Source: Schistosoma haematobium (Eukaryota > Platyhelminthes > Trematoda > Strigeidida > Schistosomatidae). From it: DNA of 64,000 nucleotides. Location of the stretch: the NCBI RefSeq assembly GCF_000699445.3, contig NC_067198.1, positions 41,161,691-41,225,690 on the forward strand, in the 5' to 3' direction. The notes under the pieces are model-generated. The model did not search any database and was not told the DNA's origin. It saw nothing but the letters and a program-made list of their open reading frames with translations. Within the stretch, counting starts at the first letter, position 1. Each line of letters starts with the position of its first letter. Below, piece after piece: positions 1-10,355 of the stretch. The translations under genes and the position numbers were made by a program.

Positions 1-2500
1 GCTAATGCAAACGATTTGAGTGCGCGGAATGTTATTCTCGGTCTCCTGAAACCACGTTCTACTAAACCCGGAAAGATAGGAACAATCATCGTTGACTCTT
101 CGTCTTCCCCGCTTACTCTCCTACTAACTGCAGCTCAGATGAGGTAAAAGACTAGTTTTACAGAAACCTTTCTGACCTCCTCCAAAAAGTTAGGCGTTCT
201 GATGTAGTAATAGTAGCTGGTGACTTTAATGCTCAAGTAGGTAAACTAAGAGAAAAGGAAAGACACATGGGTGGATCTTATGGCGTCATGGCTCAAAGAA
301 CAGATAATGGTGACTGTCTATTACAGCTATACTCAGATAATCGCCCATTTCTTGCAGATATTAACTTTAAGCGTAAGTAACAACATTTTTTAACATGACG
401 ACCTCCGAATTCGTACCAACGTTGGATTGCACTAGATCACATCGCTATCAACCACCGATGGAGGAGCTCGATAGAACACTATCACTCGTTCTGGAGCACA
501 TGCTTAGAATCAGTACCTCTTAGGGTTCTACTTAATAATAACCAAGCTAAGTATATATTTCAGGAACAACTAGAAACACAATTAGACAGTCATGTAAGTG
601 ATACCCACACTGAGGCAGCTTGGAATGATATATGAGAAGCTGTGAAAACAGCAGTGATATCTGCTAGTAAAGGCAAGTTGATGTAAGTTCCCCAAATCTT
701 TATGAAATTGAAAATCCGATAGGAAAACTGAAGCGAGGAAGAGCAGCAAGTCCTGATAGGTTTACCCCTGAGATTTTTAAGAATGGTGGTTCAGTATTAG
801 CAGTGACATTGGCCGAGGTCTTAGGTAGAATCTGGGATCTAGAAGTAACCTCATCTGATTGGTCTCAATCACGGAATGTACCAGTTTATAAGAAAGGACA
901 AAAGTCCTCTTGTGACAATCACAGAGGAATCAGTTTGACTAATATAATATTGAAAAACATTAGCTTCAATAATACTTCGACGCCTAACTAAAGCTCGTGA
1001 AGAGCAGACTAGAGAAAACCAGGCTAGTTTCCGACCTAGACGTGGTTGTATAGATCAGATATTCACACAACGTCAGGTTCTAGAACATAGAAACACATTC
1101 AGACGCCCCACCATAGTAGTACTTCTCGACCTTAAAGCAGCATTCGACTCTGTTGATCGTGAGGTCCTATGGCAGTGTTTGTCATTGAAAGGAGTACCAA
1201 AGAAGTACATTAACCTTGTAAAGGCTCTCTACTCAAACACAACTGGTCGGGTGAGAGCTTATGGCGAACTGTCATCAGAATTGATTACCTCAAGTGGTGT
1301 TCGTCAGGGCTGTCCACTGCCTCCATTCTTGTTTAACCTTGACATTGACGTGCTTTTAGAGATAACACTTTACTCAACTAAATTTCCAGGAGTTGCACTT
1401 CTACCGCAAGACTCACTTTTTGACCTAGAATATGCCGATGACATAGTTCTATTTGGTGAAGACGCTGACAAAGTCCAGTCTTCTGATCACTATACAAAAC
1501 AATGCAAGCATGTTCGAAACGCGATTCTCTCCCTCGAAATGCAAAATTTTGCTTCAGGATTGGGTTGCATAGGCACCTGAACTAATGATAGAGAATGAAG
1601 TAGTTGAGCGCGTCAACCGCTTCACTTATCTTGGGAGTCTCATCAGCCCTTGTGGTTTTGTGTGTGATGAAATCTCATCACGCATACAGAAGGCTCGAAT
1701 AGCTTTTGACAACTTCGTTATTTATAGAGTAGACGAGATATCCGTCTACCAATCAAAGGACAGGTTCACTGCGCAGCAGTTAGTTCCGTCCTACTTTATG
1801 GCAGTGAAACATGGCCAGTAAGAGTAGAGGATATCCGTAGGTTACTAATATTCGATCATAGGTGTCTTCGAAGCATTGCTCGTATATCCTGGGACCACCG
1901 AGTAAGTAACGCAGTTGGTAGGAAATGAGTACCAGGTAAGATGACAAATCGATTGATGACGTAGTGAAACTTGATCAGTTGAGATGGCTGGGACATGTGT
2001 TACGTATGCCCAACCATCAATTGACTCGACGTGCGATGTTTTACGGTATAGGAGTAGATTGGAAGAAAGTTAGGGGCGGCCAGACCAACACATGACACAT
2101 GTCCATGAAGTCACTGACAAGTGGACTGAGTTGTGTTGCTAGGTGTAGACTACCTGGTTGGAGACCGCGAGATCATAACAACCGATGGTTAGAGACCCTG
2201 AATGACATGGCTCAAAATCGTTTGCAATGGCGTAGGTGCATCCACTCTTTGCGTTCTCCCAAATTCTAATCTTCTGAATTCTTCATGTCTCTTTTTTTCT
2301 CTCTTCAAATTTATTTCACTGAATTATATTCTTTAAATAACATCTTCAAACCCCAATCTTTCCGATTACTGCTTACACTTTTACTACCTCTACCACCATG
2401 GGGTTTGAATCGACAATTGTATCTGTGTGCTAATGTGGTATGGCAACTCGAACTGATGTACGTACGCACGAAGTTCTACGTTGTTACTGAGTGACTAAAT
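1..2500 (+). mobile_element. RTE-clade (SR2-like) non-LTR retrotransposon, decayed
   Basis: Most of an RTE-type LINE in the plus orientation, entering from the left edge. An endonuclease piece lies at about 180-375 (GDFNAQVG motif). The reverse transcriptase is scattered over about 700-1820 in changing frames, and the C-terminal domain runs over about 1975-2270 (motif WLGHVLRMP, then RRCIHSLRSPKF). It ends in a 3' UTR to about 2500. Frameshifts and stops break it repeatedly, for example TGA in the otherwise conserved TNTWH stretch near 2096. The clade call rests on the EN-RT order and on the typical schistosome RTE C-terminus; the exact family name is inferred. Confidence 0.85.
803..1821 (+). 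pseudogene. RTE reverse transcriptase remnant
   Basis: This is the broken reverse transcriptase of the RTE element. Visible pieces are the YKKGQKSSCDNHRGIS region (about 885-940), motif A as LDLKAAFDSVD (about 1130-1160), motif B as SSGVRQGCPL (about 1292-1321), and motif C as LEYADDIVLF (about 1424-1453) with both catalytic aspartates kept. The reading frame changes near 990 and is closed by stops near 1580 and 1821, so no functional enzyme is encoded. The thumb region continues after 1585 (VNRFTYLGSLIS). Confidence 0.85.
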
Positions 2501-2574
2501 ACAGATTTTGATTTACGATTATCCATACAATAATTCACTAAAAACGTCCACTTATTATATTCCATCACCCCTAC

Positions 2575-3545
2575 TAGTTTATTTATTTATTTGAACACAT
2601 ATTGGTACAAGAGTGCGCCAAATATATATACGCCACACAAAACAATGAGAATTTGAAGAAAGGAAGGAAAAAGTGAAAGCTAAGTAGCGTTAAAATAGAG
2701 CAATAACGAACAGATTAGTGTAAGGTAGTGTAATAATAATAATAATGGGTGAAACAGAAACGTAAAATCAGAAGAGATCTTTCAGCTAAGGAAGAAGCAA
2801 CCACTTTTTATAAAGAAAGTAAAAGAAGGTTACAGCAGGATCTCCACTGGCTTCTATTCTGAGCCATATCTGACAACGTCTCTAGCCAATGTGTTGCACT
2901 ACCTCACGGACCCCAGACAGGGAGTCGTGAAGGACCAACACAAGCCAGCCCTTTGCAGCTTTCTTTCATGCCACGACACCATGTCATATACTGATCACCT
3001 CTCCGCTTTTCCCAACTAGTCCCAGAGTCGGCAAATAATGCACGACGTGGGACGACATTCATAGAACATGTCCAAGCCACCGAAGTCGGTGTTTCAAGAT
3101 GGTGACACCGACTGCATTATCGTCTCTGTGCCAGAACACACGATGCCGAACCTCTGCATTACTAACATGGTGTTGCCACTGAATGTCAGCAATCCTTCGG
3201 AGACAACGATGATCGAACACAGAGAGTCGTCTAACATCCTCAACTCAGAGAGACCAGGTTTCACAAGCATAGAGGAAAACTGCTCTCACCGACGCGCTGT
3301 AGATCCGACCTTTTACAGCCAGACTAACATCACGAAGGCACCAAGGATGGCCCAGATTGGCATAAACCACTCTGGCTTTCACTATACGTACATTGATCTC
3401 ATCACTCACGCCACCACCAGCACTTATGCAGCTACCTAGATAAACGAACTTCTTGACTACTGATATCCGCTCACCATCCAGGGTGAGTACAGGATTAGAA
3501 TCCTGACAGTCTTGGTTCATACGCCATTTGTTCCCGCAGGATACT
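2575..3545 (-). mobile_element. RTE-type LINE 3' fragment
   Basis: Minus-strand fragment of a second RTE-like element. An open stretch at 3245-3520 reads VVKKFVYLGSCISAGGGVSDEI and ends in YACETWSL, the region after the RT catalytic core. The C-terminal domain continues in other frames towards about 2860 (RWLGHVLRMS-like, then GPSRLPVWGP). The lower end carries a TTTATTTATTT-rich tail near 2580 and a segment (TTGGTACAAG, about 2608) that recurs at about 2610, 25850, 32845 and 33535. Confidence 0.75.
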
Positions 3546-3775
3546 GGAGGCAGCCCATGTGCACCATTGATTTGGTTTAGGATCAGGTTAAAGCGACGGA
3601 CATTCGCTTTTCATCCTCTCATTTTCGTAAACAACACCCGCGCCACGAGAAGGCAGTGGAGTAGGACTTCCCTGGCAGAGACTGTATACGCGTGGCCGTG
3701 TGGGAGTATTTCGAGAGGGAGGGCGAACCCACCCCGCTCTCGGCCATACCAGGGCATTTGGCGGTAACCCTCCTA
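3528..3775. repeat. Diverged copy of the 330-bp repeat
   Basis: This stretch matches, with many changes, the two near-identical repeats at 29856-30187 and 32988-33319 (shared words include GCGAGAAGG-type sequence, TAGGACTTCCCTG, GAGCATTTC/GAGTATTTC and CCATACCAGGGCATTTGG). It directly adjoins the RTE fragment at 2575-3545, which suggests it is another part of the same element. The open frame it contains is not supported as a protein. Confidence 0.6.
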
Positions 3776-5477
3776 ATATGAGTTATTAAACAGATTAATC
3801 AATATAAAGATTGGTTATGGTGTAGTATTCATTAAAACAAAAAATACAGGCGTTGGTAAGGATGTGATTTATTTATTCAGGTCAAAACAATTTCAACCAG
3901 TGAACTACGGTTTCGAACCCTGCTCCATCTAATGAGGTTTGGACGATCAGTTCTATTTATTATTAGAGCAAGGGAATGATTTATAATCCTGGTCCAACTG
4001 CATCAATTTAGACAACTGGTTAGTATAATTAGCTTTCACATTCAGCACGTAGCTTGAAGGTAACTACACTAACCTGGGCCTAGTAAATGAGATAATCTAA
4101 CTGTCGAACATAAAAAATAATTGCATACAGACTAATAAATGGAAATCGATAGATAATACAAGTAACAACAAGATTCTGACTTCTGCTTTATTGCTTTCTC
4201 CGTAAGAAATTCCCAGTGAATTTGAACTACTGATAGAAGACATACACTGAATACTTAGGCAGATAAGAAAGAATTATGTAGAATGATTAGAGGCGATCAA
4301 CAGGAAATCATGAGCAGGATTTCATGCTTGTAAGGAATTATCGGTAATATGTATTAACAAGACATGAAACATTAGTTTGCTAATGATCGAAAATAAACCT
4401 AAGTGACGATTATCGGCAAAAACGATATTTCCATTTAGAATAACCTGCCAGATGCTTTCAATCATACATCAACAAATGTCACCATACAGCTGATTGAATT
4501 CATTCAGAATACACCATTAATTTGAGTGACTAAATTCGGTTAACAGATCAGATTATCTCGAAATTGGATTGATTACCAAAGGTGACAAGTTTAACATAGC
4601 ATATAAGTTCATGCATAACTAAACATGCTACATTAATTCCTCACTAATACTCCATGATGTCTTCCTTGTTGAAACATACCAAAGAAACAAGTCCTGATCA
4701 CATTGATTTATTAATAATGTTTGACTACATACTCCAATCTACCACTCCCATAACGTTTAATTGGATTGGTGAGGCGATCTCTTGAGTATAACTGAGGCTA
4801 ATGCTCCAGTCAGTTAGTCATATATAACGTAGAACCTGACACATGTGTGTCAGTTCAAGTTGCCATATAACATAATCACACAGAAATAGAATTATTAAGA
4901 CAAATATCAGCATTGTACAAGTATTAACAATATCATTAGTAACCAAAAAGATTAGGTGTAAAAAAGAAACAAAAAGGCATAGGATTTAGAGATTTAGAGA
5001 AAATAAAGTGTATGAACCTGTGCCACTGAGCACGAGTCGGAGCCATATCACACAGTCTGTAACCATTGGTTTCGACAGTCACCCCGACTTCAACCAGATA
5101 ATATGAACCTACCTACACGGCTCAATGCAACGGGTTAATGACTTTATGGACTGATAACACGTTCTGGTTTGGTCTCCCCTAGCTTTCTTTCAGCCTACTA
5201 CACCAGACAACATTGCCCGTAGAGACAGGCAGTCGTTGGGCATACATGTTGCAATCACCTCAATCGATGAAGATACACTACCTCATTAACCAATGACTAG
5301 TGTTCCGACACAGATACAGATTGATTTGATATCCATCTTACAAATAGGATGGTAAAAAAATCAATAAAGAAAAATTATCATTTACAGCTATTCGAGTCAC
5401 TGAATAATCATGAAACTGGTACAAACCTGTTTTTATAACAATAAAACTCATAAATTTACTGCCATACACAGACTTAC
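3776..5477. other. No gene recognised; old repeats
   Basis: AT-rich sequence without a supported exon. About 4800-4870 is a fragment of the RTE 3' tail in reverse (CAGTTCAAGTTGCCATA). About 5010-5290 is an old dispersed repeat with a diverged relative at about 42430-42670 (shared TCACCTCAATCGAT and ACTACACCAG). The final AGK exon should lie downstream of 5478 on the minus strand, but I could not find it here. Confidence 0.5.
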
Positions 5478-5801
5478 TCCTTCTGGAGTGATTGTGAATC
5501 CAGAAGCCTTTTCAACGATTAATTCCTTTAGTTCTCCACATGCAGGATTGTCTATGGAACTCTTAGCTTTGATTTGTTGTTGAATTTCTACACTTTTCAC
5601 TTCATCAATATTTGATTTGTTATTATTACTGCTTAGTGAGAATCCAAATATTCTTCCTAATAGAGATGATGATTTCTTTGCATTTACTTCCAGACCAGAT
5701 TCTTTATAACTCTGTCCATCAAAAATACAGTTGATTATTTCAAAGAAATTTGTTGAATAAAAATCGTTTTGACAAACATTAGGAAGCAATCTAAAATTAG
5801 A
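5478..5801 (-). CDS. AGK: AGK exon 9
   Basis: 108 codons. Acceptor CAATCCAG|TCT, donor GGA|GTAAGT. It begins SNFRLLPNVCQNDF and ends ELIVEKASGFTITPEG, the latter matching the LLIPEG segment near the C-terminus of AGK. An acceptor eleven bases further in would break the frame. If the donor is not used, translation would run on for nine residues to a stop at 5448; I think the donor is real and that one more exon lies to the left. Confidence 0.8.
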
Positions 5802-8800
5802 CTGGATTGAGTGAAATTAGAACTGACAGGGAAAAATTAAAAGCTAACTATAGTACGAATTATATTATTTATCACGGAGTTCCTGAGTACAAGAACACGA
5901 AGCATTATCATTGAAATTCACTTAACTGACTTATTTTCTAGTATTCAGAGAATGTTTTGTTGCAATAATCGCTAAATTAATAAAAACGGTTGATTTTTTG
6001 GTTTTTATTTGATAAAACATTTTCATGTATCACCAGTCAATATGTTAATAAAATTCTATACACTAAAATGAGGTGACAACATACGTATTACTAATGATTA
6101 TCATAGTCAGACTAATTTATAAAACTAAAAGAGGAAATTAATTGTCGCTAGTTTATTAACATGAAATACTAAAGACTGATGGCAAAACAAACACATTTAA
6201 GTGAGGGGAAAAACTGGACTATTATATTTCGTCATCGATAAGCTAACTATGCCATGTTATGTTGGTGTAGGTAGACGACAGGAAACCCTGGACCTAGATT
6301 TCGTGCCGATTTCAATCTTGAGGGGATCGGTGCTCCGCACACGATCTGAACACAAGTTACTAGGTCACAGTTTAAGATATAGTGATTAGCCGTTTATACG
6401 GCGACTGACTTCAGATAAAACTAAGATATACACATCAGTTCATCATTAAGTAGTAATTATTCTTGTGCTTGTCTAATCCTTGGTTCTGACTAAATTCGTT
6501 CCTCTTATGTAACCACTACAATCTATCAGTATTAGTAAGTAGGCGTCTAAATATGATAAGGTACTTACCATTAACTTCTTCTCCCAACATTTCGAACATC
6601 CTGTACAAATTGGAGTATAAAAAAGGCGAGCGAATTTCACACGACTTTTTTCCGGCTTTTTGTCAGATATAGTGACTGAAGAATCTGCGAAGAAATTCGA
6701 TGAAGTTTTAGAATCACTATGAGGATATATTTGAGCATTGTTTTCAGATGATCGAAGCCAATACCAAGTAGATCTCCACAATGCACCAAAATTACGACTC
6801 CAAGATCTAGGAGATGAAACTGAAAGTGTTGTGAGTACACCACGGTGATCGTTAGGATTTGTTGGCTTTTTATGCCTATCACTAACACCACAACCCCCAC
6901 CAAGTTCTATATCTCTCCAAATATTCCATTCAATACCTAATAAAGAATAAGTATTCGCAGATGACGCCTTCGATTGTTCAATTGGTTGACTATCCTATTT
7001 GAAAAGTTATAAGCAAACGATTTCAAAACATTATGTGTCACCTAAATAAGATGATTTCCATGTAAAAATTACATGATAGGTAAGAAATGTGTAAAAAGAA
7101 TGATACTTCGTAGATGAGATTGCTCATTTCAAAAAGCTTTTTAAATGACATAGATCACTTTGTGATGTAGCCAGGATGAATACAGAATTCAGACTGAAGG
7201 CATATATCACCAAGTGTGTTTACACAATAAGTTGAAAAGATTTTCGTTTGTATTCTCATGAGGTTTAAGAACAAATACTAATAATTACTGGTACTAATCA
7301 GTTGATTTACAAATAATTTAGTAAGCCCATTGTTCATGAAGATGATGAAACACTAGTTAAAATATGCCTCTAATATTTCAGCTTTTCTAGATTATTTTAA
7401 TTTATCCACATTTTACTTCCTCTCTTAACCAATGAAGGAGACTTTCTATCTTCTCCTATGCTTGACTAACTAGAGTAAGAAATTCAGCTGTTGTAGGGAA
7501 GCTTTTCTGATTGAGATCCAGTAGAATTCAAAATACATTTAAGATCAGTGATATATTGATTTAAAGAATTAAAATTTAGGAACTGAAAGATTTTCGATCA
7601 GCACACATCACGAAAATACGCCGAAAAATTTATACGGTGAATAAATTAATCATTAGATACCCGATATGTTACATGAACCTTTAAAATAAACGGAAATTCT
7701 CTCAAATAACTAGTTATAATGAAATTGGGAGAGCATGTAACATATTCACATACATGACTATTTATCCTTCAACTTATGAATCAACCGATTTCTAAACGTA
7801 AAATGAAAAGCATACTCACAAAACGCCCAGTAGTTCATGGGAGTTGAACTGACAATATGAGCAATTCCAACTATTATATGTGTTAAAATTCCATTTTTAA
7901 AAAGATATTTTATTCGTAATGCCAAGTTGTAGTAGGTTTTACGTGAATTCAATAAATAAAACTGTGTAGATTAAAAGTATATCACAGAGAACAATTAATC
8001 AGAGAAAAGTGACATTTACTAAAACTATAAACTCACGTCTGAAATAACTTTTACTTCCAAAACATTTCTTCTTTTAGTATTCTGTTGCAGGACAGAATGT
8101 AAAGCGTTGTAAAACCATCTACAATGTGTGAGCATATAAGAACAATGATAATAAACATTAACAAACTAGACATGTTAGACTTTGATATTTATTAGATGAA
8201 AGGTTAAGCAGTGAACAAACGGATTCATCAAAACATTCAGATTCTAAAAATGTCAATCAGTCAGTCAGTAACAACGTAGAACTTCGTACGTATGTACGTC
8301 AGTTCGAGTTGCCATACCACATTAGCACCGAGATGCAGTTGTCGATTCAAATCCTGTAGTAGTAGAGTTAGTACTTATATGTCAAACAGCAATCCAAAAG
8401 ATGAAGTACAATATGAAGTTCGTTACGGGCTAGATCCTGAAATAACCCTCAATATTGCTTGTTAGCAATAAACTTAACAAACATTTATTTCATATGCTCA
8501 ACGACTTTGATGAATTAGATTGTTCTTTTTAATATTACCTATCCACACCTATTCAGATCAAAGTAACTAATATCATGCTCAAATTCAAAATAAAAGTCAA
8601 GAACATTAAAATATGAAAGTGGATAAAAAGTGTACAAGGATAAATTATATTAGCTTACTTAGGGACAACTGTTTTTTCACAGATAGAGTTTATAAGCCCA
8701 TTCCAAATACCTACGGGCACCGCTCCGACTGGCAATGACCACAAAGGAGTAGTCTGTGACGATTTGTTAGCTATGAGATCCAACTTACTTTAAAATCACC

Positions 8801-9346
8801 CCGAGATAACAAACTTGTAACTGCCTAAACAATGTGCGTTATGACAAGGAAAATACTTTTTGGATCAAATTGTCGTCTCCAGCAACTAAAACACCGTCAG
8901 TACTGCTCGGATCTAGCACTTTTATGAAGTCCTTTATTTCAGAATCGGTGTCCAGATAAACCATTTTAACGTCAAGACCAGATAGGTTTAAAATAGGAGC
9001 AGCATTGTTTTCAAACACTTTTAAAAGTCCTCTGGGAAATAGAATATTAGCACATACCCACGACGCGAGAATGGATTTACAAACACAGTCAGGCTGCGTA
9101 GAGGTTGTGTGCTATTAACGGTCTTGTAATTTTCTGACTACATAATCATAGGCAAAGGTGAGTGACCTACAGAAACATGGGAGCATATTTCTCGGTGCAA
9201 AACGTAGTCTCTATTTGCATGAGCAGGCGTAAAATGAAAACGTACCGATATTTTTCCCCCGTAAACTTATAACAATAGACCAAACATAGTGTCCCAGCAA
9301 CAAGCTTTTTCGGATGGGTCGCGAAAACACGCCAAACCGCAGACAT
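5478..9346 (-). CDS. AGK: Acylglycerol kinase (mitochondrial AGK), nine exons, 3' end not found
   Basis: Minus-strand gene. Exons: 9246-9346, 9171-9210, 9058-9137, 8857-9031, 8789-8824, 8659-8753, 8037-8118, 6569-6994, 5478-5801, all with GT-AG borders and matching phases (453 codons). AGK phosphorylates mono- and diacylglycerol to lysophosphatidate and phosphatidate at the mitochondrial inner membrane; in human cells it also serves the TIM22 carrier translocase. Seen: an N-terminal hydrophobic segment (residues 16-29, VAGTLCLVYCYKF), LTVFVNP at 63-69, ENNAAPILNLSGLDV at 81-95, LPVGAVPVG at about 151-159, and GIEWNIWRD and YTPICTGCSKC in exon 8. VFVNP falls at the same residue as VFLNP in human AGK as I recall it. 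The GGDGT motif reads GDDNL (125-129). An upstream in-frame ATG at 9370 would add eight residues. About 30-40 C-terminal residues are missing. Confidence 0.9.
6257..6360 (-). repeat. SM-alpha-like hammerhead repeat relic
   Basis: Within AGK intron 8. Plus-strand words AGACGACAGGAAACCCTGG and GATCGGTGCTC match the same family at 50971-51075. The hammerhead core itself is no longer recognisable. Confidence 0.5.
6569..6994 (-). CDS. AGK: AGK exon 8
   Basis: 142 codons, phase 0 at both ends (AAATAG|GAT and ATG|GTAAGT). It starts DSQPIEQSKASS, then GIEWNIWRDIE, equal to the GLRWGSFRDA region of human AGK. A polar stretch and the YTPICTGCSKCW motif, typical of invertebrate AGK, follow. The segment between (about residues 230-320) is longer than in human AGK and rich in Ser and Asn. 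Confidence 0.85.
8037..8118 (-). CDS. AGK: AGK exon 7
   Basis: 82 nt. The last base of a split lysine codon is followed by WFYNALHSVLQQ and, after a few residues, RRNVLEVKVISD. It aligns with the ATLAIVKGETVPLDVLQIKG part of human AGK. It is entered after TTGTAG and left at GAC|GTGAGT, phase 0, which fits exon 8 exactly. The intron before it is 540 bp and the one after it 1042 bp. Confidence 0.85.
8265..8375 (-). repeat. RTE 3' tail fragment in AGK intron 6
   Basis: Reverse complement of the RTE 3' UTR end (compare about 2410-2500): CAGTAACAACGTAGAACTTC, then GAGTTGCCATACCACATTAG and TTGTCGATTCAAA. It marks a 5'-truncated insertion or remnant inside the intron. Confidence 0.75.
8754..9346 (-). 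other. AGK: AGK 5' micro-intron cluster
   Basis: Five introns in about 600 bp: 9211-9245 (35 nt), 9138-9170 (33 nt), 9032-9057 (26 nt), 8825-8856 (32 nt) and 8754-8788 (35 nt). All start GT and end AG. Each is needed: without removal the frame hits stops or loses alignment to AGK. The exons between them are 40, 80, 175 and 36 nt. Tiny 5' introns are a known trait of schistosome genes. The 26-nt intron (GTATGT...TTTCCCAG) is near the lower limit reported for animals. Confidence 0.88.
8789..8824 (-). CDS. AGK: AGK micro-exon of 36 nt
   Basis: Twelve codons (AVTSLLSRGDFK) between introns of 32 and 35 nt, phase 0 on both sides. It aligns with the VVTGVLRR segment that follows GGDGTLQE in human AGK. 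Without this exon the protein would lack the helix between the nucleotide-binding motif and the PVGAVPVG strand. Too short to be seen in a simple ORF scan. Confidence 0.85.
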
Positions 9347-9387
9347 TAAAAATTGCGCTGTCACAAACATCAAATCTTTACCGAATT

Positions 9388-9853
9388 TAGTCTTCAGTCT
9401 TCAGTAATAAGGATAGGAGGTCTATCGACCTATATTAATCCTTGCAGTTTGTTATACTGTGGAGGTCCAACCTCGTTTTGAATATATTAACAGACGGTGC
9501 TGATATTACGTGTTACGGTAGAGAATTCCAGTTGTTCACTACTCGGTGCGAGAAACAGAACTCCAGACGTAAACGGTTTGATCTCGGCTTTTGAACTTTC
9601 TTCGAATGTCCTCTCAAATGATCGGTTCTAGACGGAAGCAAAAGATAAGTCATGATAATACCAAGGTCATCGTTCAGTATACGATAGGCCAATATTAGAT
9701 CACCCCGTATTCTACGGTAAGATAACAGAAATAAGTTAAGGTGTCTCAGTCTGTTTTTATAAGATAGGCCGGACAGACCTTGTACCATCTGGGTAGCTCG
9801 TCGTTGGACTCTTTCTAGCATATCTGCTTCATATTTGAAACAAGGAAACGCTG
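9388..9853 (-). mobile_element. CR1-like LINE 'A', 3' part
   Basis: 3' end of a minus-strand CR1-like element. The open stretch 9513-9821 reads MLERVQRRATQMVQGL and later HLRGHSKKVQKPR and VVNNWNSLP, the standard C-terminal end of these RT proteins. The tail is a short tandem repeat of about 7 bp (ACTGAAG units at 9388-9405), as usual for this clade. The Gypsy-like element at 9854 interrupts it; the sequence continues at 15091. Confidence 0.85.
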
Positions 9854-10174
9854 TGTAGCGGTAAATAAATCCCCAAAATAAATAGCATTAAGTTTTCGAC
9901 ATTGGATGCTGACCATATGTTTTAGTGGACTCATCTAGCTGAAGGCGCTCGGTCAGGCATCCGCACCAGATCACGTGTGGTAACGCCGTGCTCAACATCA
10001 ACCGCAATCGCTAGCCAGATTAGATCAGAGAATTCCGATATATTGGTCATCGCCAAATATACTCTTCCGGTCTCCTCGACTCTGTCTTTTGATTTCTCTT
10101 GGTGGGAACGAAATATATTAGAAGGTGTTACTGGTAGAAGCGTTGTCAAACACTGAATACCTGTGACATCATCA
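9854..10174 (+). repeat. 5' LTR
   Basis: Begins TGTAGCGG and ends ACATCATCA. It differs from the 3' LTR (ending ACATCAACA) by one base near the end. Open frames inside it on the minus strand are not genes. Confidence 0.9.
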
Positions 10175-10194
10175 TTGGTGAACCCAACGTGATC
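10175..10194 (+). other. Primer-binding site (tRNA-Trp type)
   Basis: TTGGTGAACCCAACGTGATC directly after the 5' LTR. It is complementary, with two mismatches, to the 3' end expected for tRNA-Trp. The second copy at 21115 has TTGGTGAGCCCGACGTGATC, one mismatch fewer. Confidence 0.8.
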
Positions 10195-10355
10195 TGGTAC
10201 ACCTAATTGCAACTGTGAGTCTGTTCTTTTTTGGGATTTTTATATATCATTGCCTTATTTTTTACTTTTTTTAAACATTGTGATTTTTTTTTCGTGTTTT
10301 TTCTTGGATATATATATATTTTCCCCTCGTTCATTATCGTACTTCATACTTCATC

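Noticed and set aside
7758..7952. Minus-strand open frame with a GTGAGT donor, looking like an AGK exon
   Set aside because: Its phase (ends phase 1) does not fit exon 8, and exons 7 and 8 join directly in frame and in alignment with human AGK without it.
9931..10212. Open frame repeated in both LTRs of the Gypsy element (also 14847-15125)
   Set aside because: Antisense to the element, present only because the LTR is duplicated.
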